A DNA stretch of 44,379 nt, taken from NCBI GenBank assembly GCA_029561105.1, contig JAKQJQ010000028.1:1-44379 (forward strand). The letters are read 5' to 3'. Origin of the DNA: Bacteroidota bacterium (GTDB taxonomy: Bacteria > Bacteroidota > Bacteroidia > Flavobacteriales > Flavobacteriaceae). The notes beneath the pieces are model-generated. The model had not been told where the DNA came from. It saw nothing but the letters and a program-made list of their open reading frames with translations, and did not search any database. Of the stretch, positions 24,477 to 32,433 are shown one piece after another; the stretch's first letter is position 1, and every line of letters begins with the position of its first letter. Both the position numbers and the translations under genes were made by a program.

Positions 24477-24947
24477 TCAATTACCAACTTCAGCTTCCAT
24501 TTTCTCAAGCGTTTTCGCCATCCGCTCAATCTTTTCCTCTTCGGTCTTGGCCGAGAAGATCCAATCGGTGATTTCCTTCTTTTTCTTGTCGGGATAACTT
24601 TCAAAATGCTTGAGCAGCTTGGGTTCGTCTTGCAGGCAAAGCAAAAAATCCTCGGGAATGATGCTTTGCGGCTCGTCGAGATACAGGGTGATTTTCACGG
24701 TGTCGCCCGCTTCTTTGTTGATCGCCTTTCGGATTTGGGTCTTCACGGCGAGGAATGTCCCTTTTTTCATCGCCCAAATATTGAAATCCTTAAGCTCATA
24801 GGTGTCGATGAAGCCGCGTACGCGTACCGTCGTGCTGCCTTTTTTTCTGGGCAAATGCGGCATGGCCGGCATCGTGACAAAAGTCCAGCCGCCTTTGGTG
24901 TCGGGCTTTTGCAGCAGGCAATGGTCATCAAAGAAAGGTTGTTCCAT
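24477..24947 (-). CDS. YdeI/OmpD-associated family protein with DUF1905
   Basis: A 156-residue protein. The first 95 residues fit DUF1905, a small beta-barrel, with GGWTFVTMPAMPHLPRKKG and ATVRV-like STTVRVRGFID. The C-terminal part matches the YdeI/OmdA helical domain, with IIPEDFLLCLQDEPKLLKHF followed by KKKKEITDWIFSAKTEEEK. No signal peptide is seen. Members have been linked to bacteriocin or peptide resistance in other bacteria, but the mechanism is unclear. It follows the DUF3667 gene by 15 bases and is probably in the operon starting at the RelA/SpoT gene. Confidence 0.85.
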   Translation of the reverse strand: MEQPFFDDHCLLQKPDTKGGWTFVTMPAMPHLPRKKGSTTVRVRGFIDTYELKDFNIWAMKKGTFLAVKTQIRKAINKEAGDTVKITLYLDEPQSIIPEDFLLCLQDEPKLLKHFESYPDKKKKEITDWIFSAKTEEEKIERMAKTLEKMEAEVGN

Positions 24948-24962
24948 TTGTCATTGTTGTAA

Positions 24963-25754
24963 TTAACTGAAAGGCGTCAGGGAAACCGTTCCGAATTTCC
25001 AATCCGATACGAATCCAAAAATAAGGAGGAATAAAAGGTAAAGCTCGGCGCAAATCAGCCCAAAAAACAGTACGAGCCGCCAAGCCATTCCCCAGACAGC
25101 ATAGTCGCTGCCAAACGCATTGATGTAGCCGTGACACACATAAACCAAAAGAATCAACGTAACCACCATGCTGGCAATGGTACCGTTGAGATTCAAAAAG
25201 TTGTTTATAGGGAAATAAAGGTTACTCAGTGTAGCAATCAACAATAGCCCAAGAAGAATCATGCCTGCAAGGATAGCATGTTCACTCAGGTTGAGTTTCC
25301 TGCGACCAAATAGCATAAAGCTGTTGAGTGCTGCAAACGGAACAAATAGCAGTAAAATGAGCTTGCTTTTCTGGGAGATGATTTCGTCAATTTTGCGGCT
25401 GGCTTCATTGGGATAGATTTTTTCGGGCTCCAGTTGTGCGGTATCCGTAAAAAAAAGGTCGCCGATGTGCCGCGTGAACAGCATCAAACCAATCGTGAGC
25501 AAAATCAGGTAAAACACATTGTAATACCGAATCCTTTTTCCTGAAATGTAATCCAGTGCGGCTTGCCCCGGCCTAAACAAAGACTCCTTGGCCGTGAACA
25601 AAATGCCCTTGTCTAAATGAAACGTGCCGTGCAACAAATCGTGAAGGATGAAATGCTTGAACGAAATGCGGTGCGTGTCGGCTTTTTGTCCGCAACCCGA
25701 GCAAAATCGGTCAACGAGTTCTTTGTTGCAATTCAGGCAGGTATTGGCAGACAT
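24963..25754 (-). CDS. DUF3667 membrane protein with N-terminal zinc ribbon
   Basis: A 263-residue protein. An N-terminal zinc-ribbon (CLNCNKELVDRFCSGCGQK, four cysteines) is followed by the conserved RISFKHFILHDLLHGTFHLD segment with several histidines, typical of DUF3667. Then come about five hydrophobic segments (for example YNVFYLILLTIGLMLF and AILAGMILLGLLLIATL). The function is unknown; the Cys/His content suggests metal binding at the cytoplasmic face of the membrane. Its ATG is only five bases after the RelA/SpoT stop codon, so the two are very likely expressed together. Confidence 0.88.
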   Translation of the reverse strand: MSANTCLNCNKELVDRFCSGCGQKADTHRISFKHFILHDLLHGTFHLDKGILFTAKESLFRPGQAALDYISGKRIRYYNVFYLILLTIGLMLFTRHIGDLFFTDTAQLEPEKIYPNEASRKIDEIISQKSKLILLLFVPFAALNSFMLFGRRKLNLSEHAILAGMILLGLLLIATLSNLYFPINNFLNLNGTIASMVVTLILLVYVCHGYINAFGSDYAVWGMAWRLVLFFGLICAELYLLFLLIFGFVSDWKFGTVSLTPFS

Positions 25755-25759
25755 TCGGC

Positions 25760-27979
25760 TTAGGTTTTATTGACTCGTGTTACTTTCTCGATGCCGTCTA
25801 TTTTCTTGATGTTATCGATCAGTTTCTTAAGGATGATGTTATTCTGTACGATCACCGTCACCTGGCCGTTGAAAATCCCCGCCTCGCCACTGAGCGAGAT
25901 GCTCTGGATGTTCACGTGCATATTGTTCGAGATGACTTTGGTGAGTTCATTGGTCAATCCCATGCTGTCCATGCCGGTGATGTGCAGGATCGCCTTGAAT
26001 TCCTGTTGCGAGGAGTCGATCCAACGCGCCATGATGATGCGGTAGGCGTAGTTGGATTGTAAGGAGATGGCATTCGGGCAATCTTTCTTGTGTACTTTAA
26101 TCCCTTCGTTGATGGTTACAAAACCAAACACTTCGTCGCCGGGAATGGGGTTGCAGCAGGTAGAGAGTTTGTAATCGAGTTTGTCCTGGTCTACCCCAAA
26201 AACGAGCATGTCATAATTGTTAGAAATGACCTGTTTGTGGATGTCTTCGTCGGCCGTCTGCGCTTTTCGCGTAATCTTGCTCTTAAAGAAATTCATGAGC
26301 GTATTGCTCTTCTGTGCCGCGTAATCCTTGAGTTGCTGGTTTTCTATGGTTCCGATACCCACGCGGTAAAACAAGTCCAGGCTGGTCTTGAGCCTAAAGA
26401 AATTCACGAGCTCGTTGATGACCTGCTCGTTGATGGTAATCTTAAGGTGCTTGAGTTTTCGGGTAAGCAATTCCTTGCCTTCCTCGGCAATCTTCTTGGT
26501 ATTTTCGTTGAGGACGTTCCTGATTTTGTTCTTGGCACGCGAAGTGGTCACAAAGTCAAGCCAGTTTGCCGTGGGTTTTTGGTTGGGCGAGGTGATGATT
26601 TCAATCTGGTCGCCGCTTTTGAGCTCGGTGTTGAGCGGGACGAGTTTGCCGTTGACCCTGGTTCCGCGTGTCTTGATCCCAATTTCGGAGTGGATCGAGA
26701 ACGCAAAATCGAGCGAAGTCGCGCCCTTGGGCAACGATTTGATTTCGCCTTTGGGCGTAAACACGAAGATTTCCTTGGCGTAGAGGTTCATCTTGAAATC
26801 CTCTACAAAATCTACGGCGTTGGTTTCTGAGTTTTCGAGTGCTTCCTTGAGCAGGTTGAGCCAGACATCCAATCCGCTTTCCTCGGTGGCGCCTTGCTTG
26901 TATTTGTAGTGTGCCGCGTAGCCTTTCTCGGCAATTTCATCCATACGTTCGCTGCGCACCTGGATCTCTACCCAGCGCCCTTTTGGTCCCATCACCGTGA
27001 TGTGCAGAGCCTCGTAACCCGTTGACTTGGGCGACGAAATCCAGTCGCGCAGACGGCTTGGGCTTGGGCGGTAATGGTCTGTGACGATAGAATAGATTTT
27101 CCAGGCGATGAATTTCTCGTCATGCGGATTGGATTTGTACACAATACGCAACGCAAATTTGTCGTACACCTCGTCAAAGCTCACATTCTGCGCTTTCATC
27201 TTGCGGCGTATAGAATAGATCGATTTGGGTCTACCCTTAATGGCGTAATCCACGCCTTCCTCGTCGAGCGATTTTTGCAATACATCAGAAATATCCTTGA
27301 TGTAGGCGTCCTGTTCTTCCTTGGTTTCCTTGATTTTGCTCACGATGTCGTTATACACAGCGGGCTCGGTATATTTCAAACCCAAATCCTCGAGCTGGCT
27401 CTTGATGTTGTACAAACCCAAACGGTGGGCGAGTGGCGCGTAAATGTAAAGGGTTTCGGACGCAATCTTAACCTGTTTGTGTTCGGGCATCGATTCCATG
27501 GTCTGCATATTGTGCAAACGGTCGGCGAGTTTGATGAGGATTACACGCACGTCATCGTTCAGAGTAAGCAGCATCTTGCGGAAATTCTCGGCCTGCATAG
27601 ACACGTTCAAATCCTTCTGGACTTGGGAAATTTTAGTCAATCCTTCTACGAGCTGCGCCACTTTGGGGTTGAACATCCGTTCAATGTCGGCTACGGTGAT
27701 TTCGGTATCTTCTACTACGTCGTGCATGAGCGCTGCCGCAATTCCGGTCGCGCCGAGTCCAATCTCCGAAGCCACGATCTTGGCCACGGCAATCGGATGA
27801 AAAATATAAGCCTCTCCCGATTTACGGCGCTGGTCCTGGTGGGCATCCACAGCCACGTCAAACGCCTTGCGGATGAGTTTCTTGTCATCGGGCGACAGCG
27901 TTTGGTAACTGATGCGCAAGAGTTCCTTATATTCCTTGGCAATCGCTTTGTTTTCCTTTTCTATATCAATTTCAACCAT
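25760..27979 (-). CDS. Bifunctional (p)ppGpp synthetase/hydrolase (RelA/SpoT family)
   Basis: A 739-residue long RSH enzyme controlling the stringent response alarmone. Domains in order: HD hydrolase (about 45-200) with the intact IAAALMHDVVEDTE metal motif; synthetase (about 230-370) with GRPKSIYSIRRKM, STGYEALHITV and WVEIQVRSERMDEIAEKGYA; TGS (about 400-460, EIFVFTPKGEIKSLPKGATS); a helical and zinc-finger-like region with KLSTCCNPIPGDEVFGF; and a C-terminal ACT domain (about 660-739). Both catalytic sites look functional. ATG start at 27979, with near-consensus TATCTTTA and TACTTTTA boxes upstream. It starts an operon with DUF3667 and the YdeI-like gene. Confidence 0.96.
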   Translation of the reverse strand: MVEIDIEKENKAIAKEYKELLRISYQTLSPDDKKLIRKAFDVAVDAHQDQRRKSGEAYIFHPIAVAKIVASEIGLGATGIAAALMHDVVEDTEITVADIERMFNPKVAQLVEGLTKISQVQKDLNVSMQAENFRKMLLTLNDDVRVILIKLADRLHNMQTMESMPEHKQVKIASETLYIYAPLAHRLGLYNIKSQLEDLGLKYTEPAVYNDIVSKIKETKEEQDAYIKDISDVLQKSLDEEGVDYAIKGRPKSIYSIRRKMKAQNVSFDEVYDKFALRIVYKSNPHDEKFIAWKIYSIVTDHYRPSPSRLRDWISSPKSTGYEALHITVMGPKGRWVEIQVRSERMDEIAEKGYAAHYKYKQGATEESGLDVWLNLLKEALENSETNAVDFVEDFKMNLYAKEIFVFTPKGEIKSLPKGATSLDFAFSIHSEIGIKTRGTRVNGKLVPLNTELKSGDQIEIITSPNQKPTANWLDFVTTSRAKNKIRNVLNENTKKIAEEGKELLTRKLKHLKITINEQVINELVNFFRLKTSLDLFYRVGIGTIENQQLKDYAAQKSNTLMNFFKSKITRKAQTADEDIHKQVISNNYDMLVFGVDQDKLDYKLSTCCNPIPGDEVFGFVTINEGIKVHKKDCPNAISLQSNYAYRIIMARWIDSSQQEFKAILHITGMDSMGLTNELTKVISNNMHVNIQSISLSGEAGIFNGQVTVIVQNNIILKKLIDNIKKIDGIEKVTRVNKT

Positions 27980-28044
27980 GGTGGTAGTTCAATTTTGGCT
28001 TTGCCTAAAAGTAAAGATAAGATTTGAAATGTGCAAGGTTTTTT

Positions 28045-28201
28045 GGGCGTTGCCTTTCACACCGGCCTACGCGCCTGCTGGCTCCTCACTAAAACAGTCC
28101 ACTGGACTGTTTCTTTACGTTCGGCCCTGGCCCGCGCTATCCGCTCTATCTTTGGTTTCTCAAAGAAAGAAACCAAAGGATGCCGCTGCTATCGCTAACG
28201 C
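28045..28201 (+). repeat. Dispersed intergenic repeat, copy D (longest)
   Basis: It begins GGGCGTTGCC and ends ATCGCTAACGCG, with a core resembling copy C (CCGCTCTATCTTTGG and CCAAAGGATGCCGCT). It contains two hairpins: a perfect 10-base-pair inverted repeat with a one-base spacer (28092-28101 with 28103-28112) and a perfect 10-base-pair stem (28150-28159 with 28169-28178, CTTTGGTTTC with GAAACCAAAG). It fills most of the 235 bases between the small membrane protein gene and the RelA/SpoT gene. Confidence 0.75.
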
Positions 28202-28214
28202 GCTAACCGGATAT

Positions 28215-28619
28215 TTAGTGATGATTGACGAACCTGCCATTAATTATAGGATTTAAGAGCATGATTGGCAAAATGATATTCAAAAAGAGCAGTAGTAATC
28301 CCAGCAATGCGTCGGTCATATTGGCTAGCGGCGGTGCTATGCCACGACCTGACCAAGGACGAAAATGCCTTTTCCTTATTTTTACGGAGAAAAAATCGAA
28401 TACTCTTATGAGAAAAATCAATATCAGCGGAAAAAGGAAACTACCGCTTTGCACAGAATAATTTGTCAATAACCCGAATGCCGCCCAACCCAAGCAAATT
28501 GTAAAGTTCAATAATAACCGATTGCTCTCAAAGAAATTGTTGTAATCATAATTGAACCACAGCACATAAAATATGTAGCCCATAGATATTAAAAATTCAA
28601 AGAATTGTAAATTCGTCAT
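28215..28619 (-). CDS. Small membrane protein of unknown function
   Basis: A 134-residue protein that I do not recognise. It has three to four hydrophobic segments (FFEFLISMGYIFYVLWF, LNFTICLGWAAFGLL, SFLFPLILIFLIRVFDFF and DALLGLLLLFLNIILPIMLL) with a basic loop (KIRKRHFRPWSGRG) between the third and the last, so it should sit in the inner membrane. ATG start at 28619, seven bases after the stop of the serine hydrolase gene, so it is probably the last gene of that operon. Confidence 0.7.
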   Translation of the reverse strand: MTNLQFFEFLISMGYIFYVLWFNYDYNNFFESNRLLLNFTICLGWAAFGLLTNYSVQSGSFLFPLILIFLIRVFDFFSVKIRKRHFRPWSGRGIAPPLANMTDALLGLLLLFLNIILPIMLLNPIINGRFVNHH

Positions 28620-28626
28620 TTGATCT

Positions 28627-30174
28627 TTAATTCGGCATCGGCTTCACCAAAGTAAAATCCAAATCCTGAAAGTCATAGCTAAAGTCTGTCAGTGGTGAAA
28701 TCGGATCCATTTTAAGGTTGGTGTGGTCTTCAGAAAATTTCAGGAACGCATCGGCAAGGAAACTGCGGTTGTTCCATTTCACGGCAAAAGTGTTGTCTTT
28801 GTAGAAAAAAACTTCGCCGACCAATTGTGGCGAACGCCTCGATTCAAAATACAATTTCCCTTTCTTTTCGGTAAGGACAATCTCGCCAAACCAATTGTCT
28901 TTGTAGGTTCCGTCGTATTTTTTTGGGTCGGTTTTGATTTTGTCTTTTTGGTTTTTGGCTACGGTTTGCCATACTTCTTCAGAAATCTTATCGGCATTAT
29001 CTTCTTTCTCCTTGCGCTGGCTACTGTATTTCACGACATAATCTTCCGATTGTATGCCCAGATAACTGTCCTTGATTGTATTGGTAATCGCATGGAATGC
29101 CGCGCCCGATTGCTGGTTGGTAAGCACGATAATTCCCAAATTCAACTCGGGCAGTAAAGTGACCTGCGTCACGATCCCGTCGAGACCACCGGTGTGCCCA
29201 ACCTGCAAAGTACCTTTCACATCGGTGAGTTGCCAGCCCAGCCCATAGTTTTTAAAATGCGAATTGTAGGGTGGATTCGGCGGACAATCCTCGATGGTTT
29301 GCGGTGTCCACATTTGTTTGTGTTGCTGTTCGCTGAACAGTGATTTCTCTTTTTTCGCGCCGTATTTTCCTTGCTGTAATTGCAGGATGGCCCATTTGCT
29401 CAAATCGCTCACACTAGAATAAATCCCGGCAGCGGGATCAAAAGTCGTGCTCTTGTAACGCACAATCGCCTTGAGCTTACCATCGGTGGGGACATGCGGT
29501 GTGATTACATTTGTCGTGTCTTTCAATCGGGTAAAACTCGCCGCCGAATGGCTCATTTCAAGCGGCTTGAGTATGCGTTCGTCAATGAATTCCTGCCAGG
29601 TTTTCCCGCTGGCGCGATGCAGTACTTCGCCGGCCACAATGTACAGCAGGTTGTCGTAGTCGTATTTGGTGCGGAATGCCGAAACCGGTTTGAGGTATTG
29701 CAAATTGTGTATGATGTCGGCTGTCGTGAAATTGTTCCCATCGGGCCAAATCATCAAATCACCTGCGCCAAGGCCAAGCCCGCTGCGGTGCGTGAGCAAA
29801 TCCCGAATCGTGAATTCGTTGGTCACGTAATCGTTGTACATCTTGAATTCGGGGATGTATTTCCTGACTGGATCGTCCCACTTGATTTTGCCTTCATCGA
29901 CGAGTATCGCCAATGCCGCTGTGGTAAAGGCTTTGCTGTTGGAGGCAATCCCAAATAAAGTATTTTCATCGACTTTTTGGTTGGTCACAATCGACCGCAC
30001 ACCGTACCCTTTTGCATGTACGACTTTCCCGTCCTTGACCACGGCAACGGCGATGCCCGGTACCTCAAACGTTTTGAGCGCACGCGCTACGACTTCGTCA
30101 ATCTTTTCGACGCTGAGTTGCGCAAAGGCGTTGCCGTAACAAATCGCCACCAAAACCACTAAACACTTTTTCAT
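28627..30174 (-). CDS. Exported serine hydrolase, beta-lactamase/penicillin-binding fold (class C type)
   Basis: A 515-residue protein with a signal peptide (KKCLVVLVAICYGNAFAQ), so periplasmic or outside. The serine hydrolase domain (about 20-370) has the catalytic SxxK as IASNSKAFT, the YxN as YDYDNLLYIVAGE and the third motif as GHTGGLDG. A C-terminal DUF3471-like beta domain (about 410-515, KKYDGTYKDNWFGEIVL) follows. Such proteins act as D-aminopeptidases, esterases or beta-lactamase-like enzymes; the substrate cannot be read. It lies 13 bases after the RNA methyltransferase gene. Confidence 0.9.
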   Translation of the reverse strand: MKKCLVVLVAICYGNAFAQLSVEKIDEVVARALKTFEVPGIAVAVVKDGKVVHAKGYGVRSIVTNQKVDENTLFGIASNSKAFTTAALAILVDEGKIKWDDPVRKYIPEFKMYNDYVTNEFTIRDLLTHRSGLGLGAGDLMIWPDGNNFTTADIIHNLQYLKPVSAFRTKYDYDNLLYIVAGEVLHRASGKTWQEFIDERILKPLEMSHSAASFTRLKDTTNVITPHVPTDGKLKAIVRYKSTTFDPAAGIYSSVSDLSKWAILQLQQGKYGAKKEKSLFSEQQHKQMWTPQTIEDCPPNPPYNSHFKNYGLGWQLTDVKGTLQVGHTGGLDGIVTQVTLLPELNLGIIVLTNQQSGAAFHAITNTIKDSYLGIQSEDYVVKYSSQRKEKEDNADKISEEVWQTVAKNQKDKIKTDPKKYDGTYKDNWFGEIVLTEKKGKLYFESRRSPQLVGEVFFYKDNTFAVKWNNRSFLADAFLKFSEDHTNLKMDPISPLTDFSYDFQDLDFTLVKPMPN

Positions 30175-30187
30175 ACTTTAAAAAATA

Positions 30188-30976
30188 TCATTTAAAATCA
30201 CGCTGTCTTTTGGCCTCGAAGATCAAAATGGCAGCGGCAACAGAAACGTTCATCGAGTCAATTTCACCTTGCATCGGGATAATGATGTTGTGGGTAGCGG
30301 CGTCGCGCCACGCATCAGTAAGTCCGGTAGCTTCGGTACCAACGACCAGGGCAGTAGGATTCGTATAGTTTTGGGTATGATAAGGGGTCGAATTTTGTAA
30401 GGTGGCGCAATAGAAATTGATTTTCTTTTGCTGTAAGAATCTTATGATTTCCTCTGTACTTCCCGTGGCTATCTGGTTGGTGAACAAACCACCCACGCTC
30501 GAGCGTACGATATTGGGGTTGTACAAGTCGCTTTTGGGGTTGGCGATGATAACGGCGTCAAGGTTTGCCGCATCGGCAGTACGCAAAAGTGCCCCAATGT
30601 TTCCCGGCTTTTCGGGCGCTTCGGCAACCAGGATTAACGGGTTTTGAGACAATTGTAAATCCTGTAGTCTTAGCGGCTTTGTTTTCGCAACGGCTAGTAT
30701 GCCTTCGGTGGTGTCGCGGTAAGCGAGTTTTTGGTAGACCTCTTTGGTGATCTCAATGAGCTGGATTCGTGGCGAAAGCGCAGCAAGCTCGGCCTCACTA
30801 ACCAATTCGGGTAAAAATAGGATGCTTTCTATTTCATAGTTTCCTTTGATGGCGAGTTCAATCTCGCGCTTGCCTTCAATTAGGAAAGTCCCGGCCTGTT
30901 TGCGCGCCTTTGCTTTTTCCTGCAACTGCACCAAAGATTTGATAAACGGATTCTGTACGGATGAAATTTGTTTCAA
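30188..30976 (-). CDS. SpoU/TrmH-family rRNA or tRNA 2'-O-methyltransferase
   Basis: A 262-residue SAM-dependent enzyme. An N-terminal substrate-binding domain (QNPFIKSLVQLQEKAKARK, GTFLIEGKREIELAIKG) precedes the knotted SpoU catalytic domain with motif 1 EAPEKPGNIGALLRTADAAN, motif 2 LVVGTEATGLTDAW and motif 3 IPMQGEIDSMNVSVAAAILI. It probably methylates a ribose in rRNA, as RlmB-type enzymes do; the target is inference. The start is TTG at 30976, as no ATG is available before the conserved KQISSVQNPF start. It is 55 bases after the DUF58 gene on the same strand. Confidence 0.92.
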   Translation of the reverse strand: MKQISSVQNPFIKSLVQLQEKAKARKQAGTFLIEGKREIELAIKGNYEIESILFLPELVSEAELAALSPRIQLIEITKEVYQKLAYRDTTEGILAVAKTKPLRLQDLQLSQNPLILVAEAPEKPGNIGALLRTADAANLDAVIIANPKSDLYNPNIVRSSVGGLFTNQIATGSTEEIIRFLQQKKINFYCATLQNSTPYHTQNYTNPTALVVGTEATGLTDAWRDAATHNIIIPMQGEIDSMNVSVAAAILIFEAKRQRDFK

Positions 30977-31031
30977 CGAAAAAAAGCTAGGTTCTAAAGC
31001 GCTAAGGTACTGCCTTTTTTAGAAAAAAAAA

Positions 31032-32363
31032 CTACAAAATGCCGCGCGCCTTGATTTCCAGGTATTTGTTGATGCTGTCCAGCGTGAGATTTTCTGGCTG
31101 GGTAAGTACCGAGTAAATCCCGTATTTTTTAAGTTCGCTAACAATGAGGCGCTTTTCGAACGCAAATTTCTCGGCGATGACCTTGTCGTACACGTCCTGA
31201 ATGGTCTCTGTTTTTTTCTGTATGAGTGCGTCGAGCTCGGTATTATTAAAGAAAACCACCACCAATAAGTGGCTTTTGGCGATGCCTTTGAGGTAAGGCA
31301 ACTGCCGGTGCAGGCCGTCGAGCGTCTCAAAATTGGTGTACAGTACAATGAGGCTGCGTTGGTTCACGTTCTTTCTGATATCGGCATACAAACGGCTAAA
31401 ATCACTCTCAAAAAAGTCGGTTTTGATGTTGTACAACGTCTCTAGGATTTTCTGCATCTGTGACGAGCGTTTCTCGGCAACGACTCGGTTCTCAACCTTT
31501 TTAGAGAACGCAAACATACCCGCCTTATCTTGTTTTTTGAGGATCACGTTCGATAAAACCAACGTCGTATTGATCGCATAATCCAACAAACTCAAGCCAT
31601 TGAACGGCATTTTCATCACGCGCCCTTTGTCTATCACCATATATACCGATTGCGATTTCTCGTCCTGGAATTGGTTGACCATGAGCGCGTTTTTCTTGGC
31701 CGTGGCGTTCCAGTTGAGCGTGCGCAAATCGTCACCTTGCACGTATTCCTTGATCTGTTCAAACTCCATCGTGTGCCCAATGCGTCTGATTTTCTTGATG
31801 CCGTACTGAAACAGGTTGTTCGAGAAGGCTATCAAATCATATTTGCGCAACTGGATGTACGACGGATAGGTGGGTACCATTTGCCGGTTGTCGAATTGAA
31901 ACCGCCTCGAAACCAATCGCAAAGGCGACGAGACATACACATTGAGGTTGCCAAATTCGTAAGCGCCGCGCGCGGTGGGTCGCAGTTCATATTGAACGCT
32001 GTCTTGCGATGAAGCCTTGATTTTCCTTACAATCTTAAAATCCCTAACCTGAAACTGAAACGGAATCTCATCAATGACCGTCACTAAAACAGGGAAGGTG
32101 TAATAGTTTTTAAGCTGCACCAGAATAGGGTTTTGATCACCGTTCGATAGCTTTTCTGGCGTGTGCCGCGACGCCGAAATCCCGTTGTGGGCGAGAAACA
32201 AAATCAGCAGGTCGAGCGCAAACAAAGTCAGCAGCATATAAACCAAATACCAAACCGCGTTGTAAAGCACCGGAAACAAAAACGCACAAGCAAACAACCC
32301 GATGATGCCGAGCAGCACGTAGAAAAATAAGTTGTTGATATAAAGTTGCCTGATGAATTTCAA
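31032..32363 (-). CDS. DUF58 (vWA-like) membrane-anchored protein
   Basis: A 443-residue protein. Two N-terminal membrane segments (LFFYVLLGIIGLFACAFLF and AVWYLVYMLLTLFALDLLIL) anchor it, a beta-rich region follows, and the DUF58 domain (about 200-400) has EQIKEYVQGDDLRTLNWNA, followed by QSVYMVIDKGRVM, where DKGR stands in place of the usual DxSxS of a MIDAS site. MoxR and DUF58 genes form a widely conserved pair in which the AAA+ ATPase probably remodels the vWA partner. The start is TTG at 32363, immediately before KFIRQLY. It is the last gene of a five-gene envelope set; 70 bases with a heptamer array separate it from moxR. Confidence 0.9.
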   Translation of the reverse strand: MKFIRQLYINNLFFYVLLGIIGLFACAFLFPVLYNAVWYLVYMLLTLFALDLLILFLAHNGISASRHTPEKLSNGDQNPILVQLKNYYTFPVLVTVIDEIPFQFQVRDFKIVRKIKASSQDSVQYELRPTARGAYEFGNLNVYVSSPLRLVSRRFQFDNRQMVPTYPSYIQLRKYDLIAFSNNLFQYGIKKIRRIGHTMEFEQIKEYVQGDDLRTLNWNATAKKNALMVNQFQDEKSQSVYMVIDKGRVMKMPFNGLSLLDYAINTTLVLSNVILKKQDKAGMFAFSKKVENRVVAEKRSSQMQKILETLYNIKTDFFESDFSRLYADIRKNVNQRSLIVLYTNFETLDGLHRQLPYLKGIAKSHLLVVVFFNNTELDALIQKKTETIQDVYDKVIAEKFAFEKRLIVSELKKYGIYSVLTQPENLTLDSINKYLEIKARGIL

Positions 32364-32389
32364 GGTTGTCGTTTTGGTTTTGGGTGGCA

Positions 32390-32424
32390 GCTTACAGCCT
32401 AAAGCCTAAAGCTTATAGCCTAGA
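32390..32424 (-). repeat. Imperfect heptamer array between moxR and the DUF58 gene
   Basis: Five consecutive seven-base units on the plus strand: GCTTACA, GCCTAAA, GCCTAAA, GCTTATA and GCCTAGA. It sits 10 bases after the moxR stop and 27 bases before the DUF58 start. The reverse complement of its first 11 bases also occurs at 33501-33511. Confidence 0.6.
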
Positions 32425-32433
32425 CCCAAAAAA

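Noticed and set aside
26090..26830. Plus-strand frame of 246 codons opposite the RelA/SpoT gene
   Set aside because: Same reason: shadow of the TGS and zinc-finger-like part of the real gene.
27074..28027. Long plus-strand frame of 317 codons opposite the RelA/SpoT gene
   Set aside because: It is antisense to an intact, highly conserved enzyme; its sequence has no family resemblance.
28045..28201. Remnant of an insertion sequence
   Set aside because: No transposase sequence or target duplication is visible; the element is short and matches three other non-coding copies.
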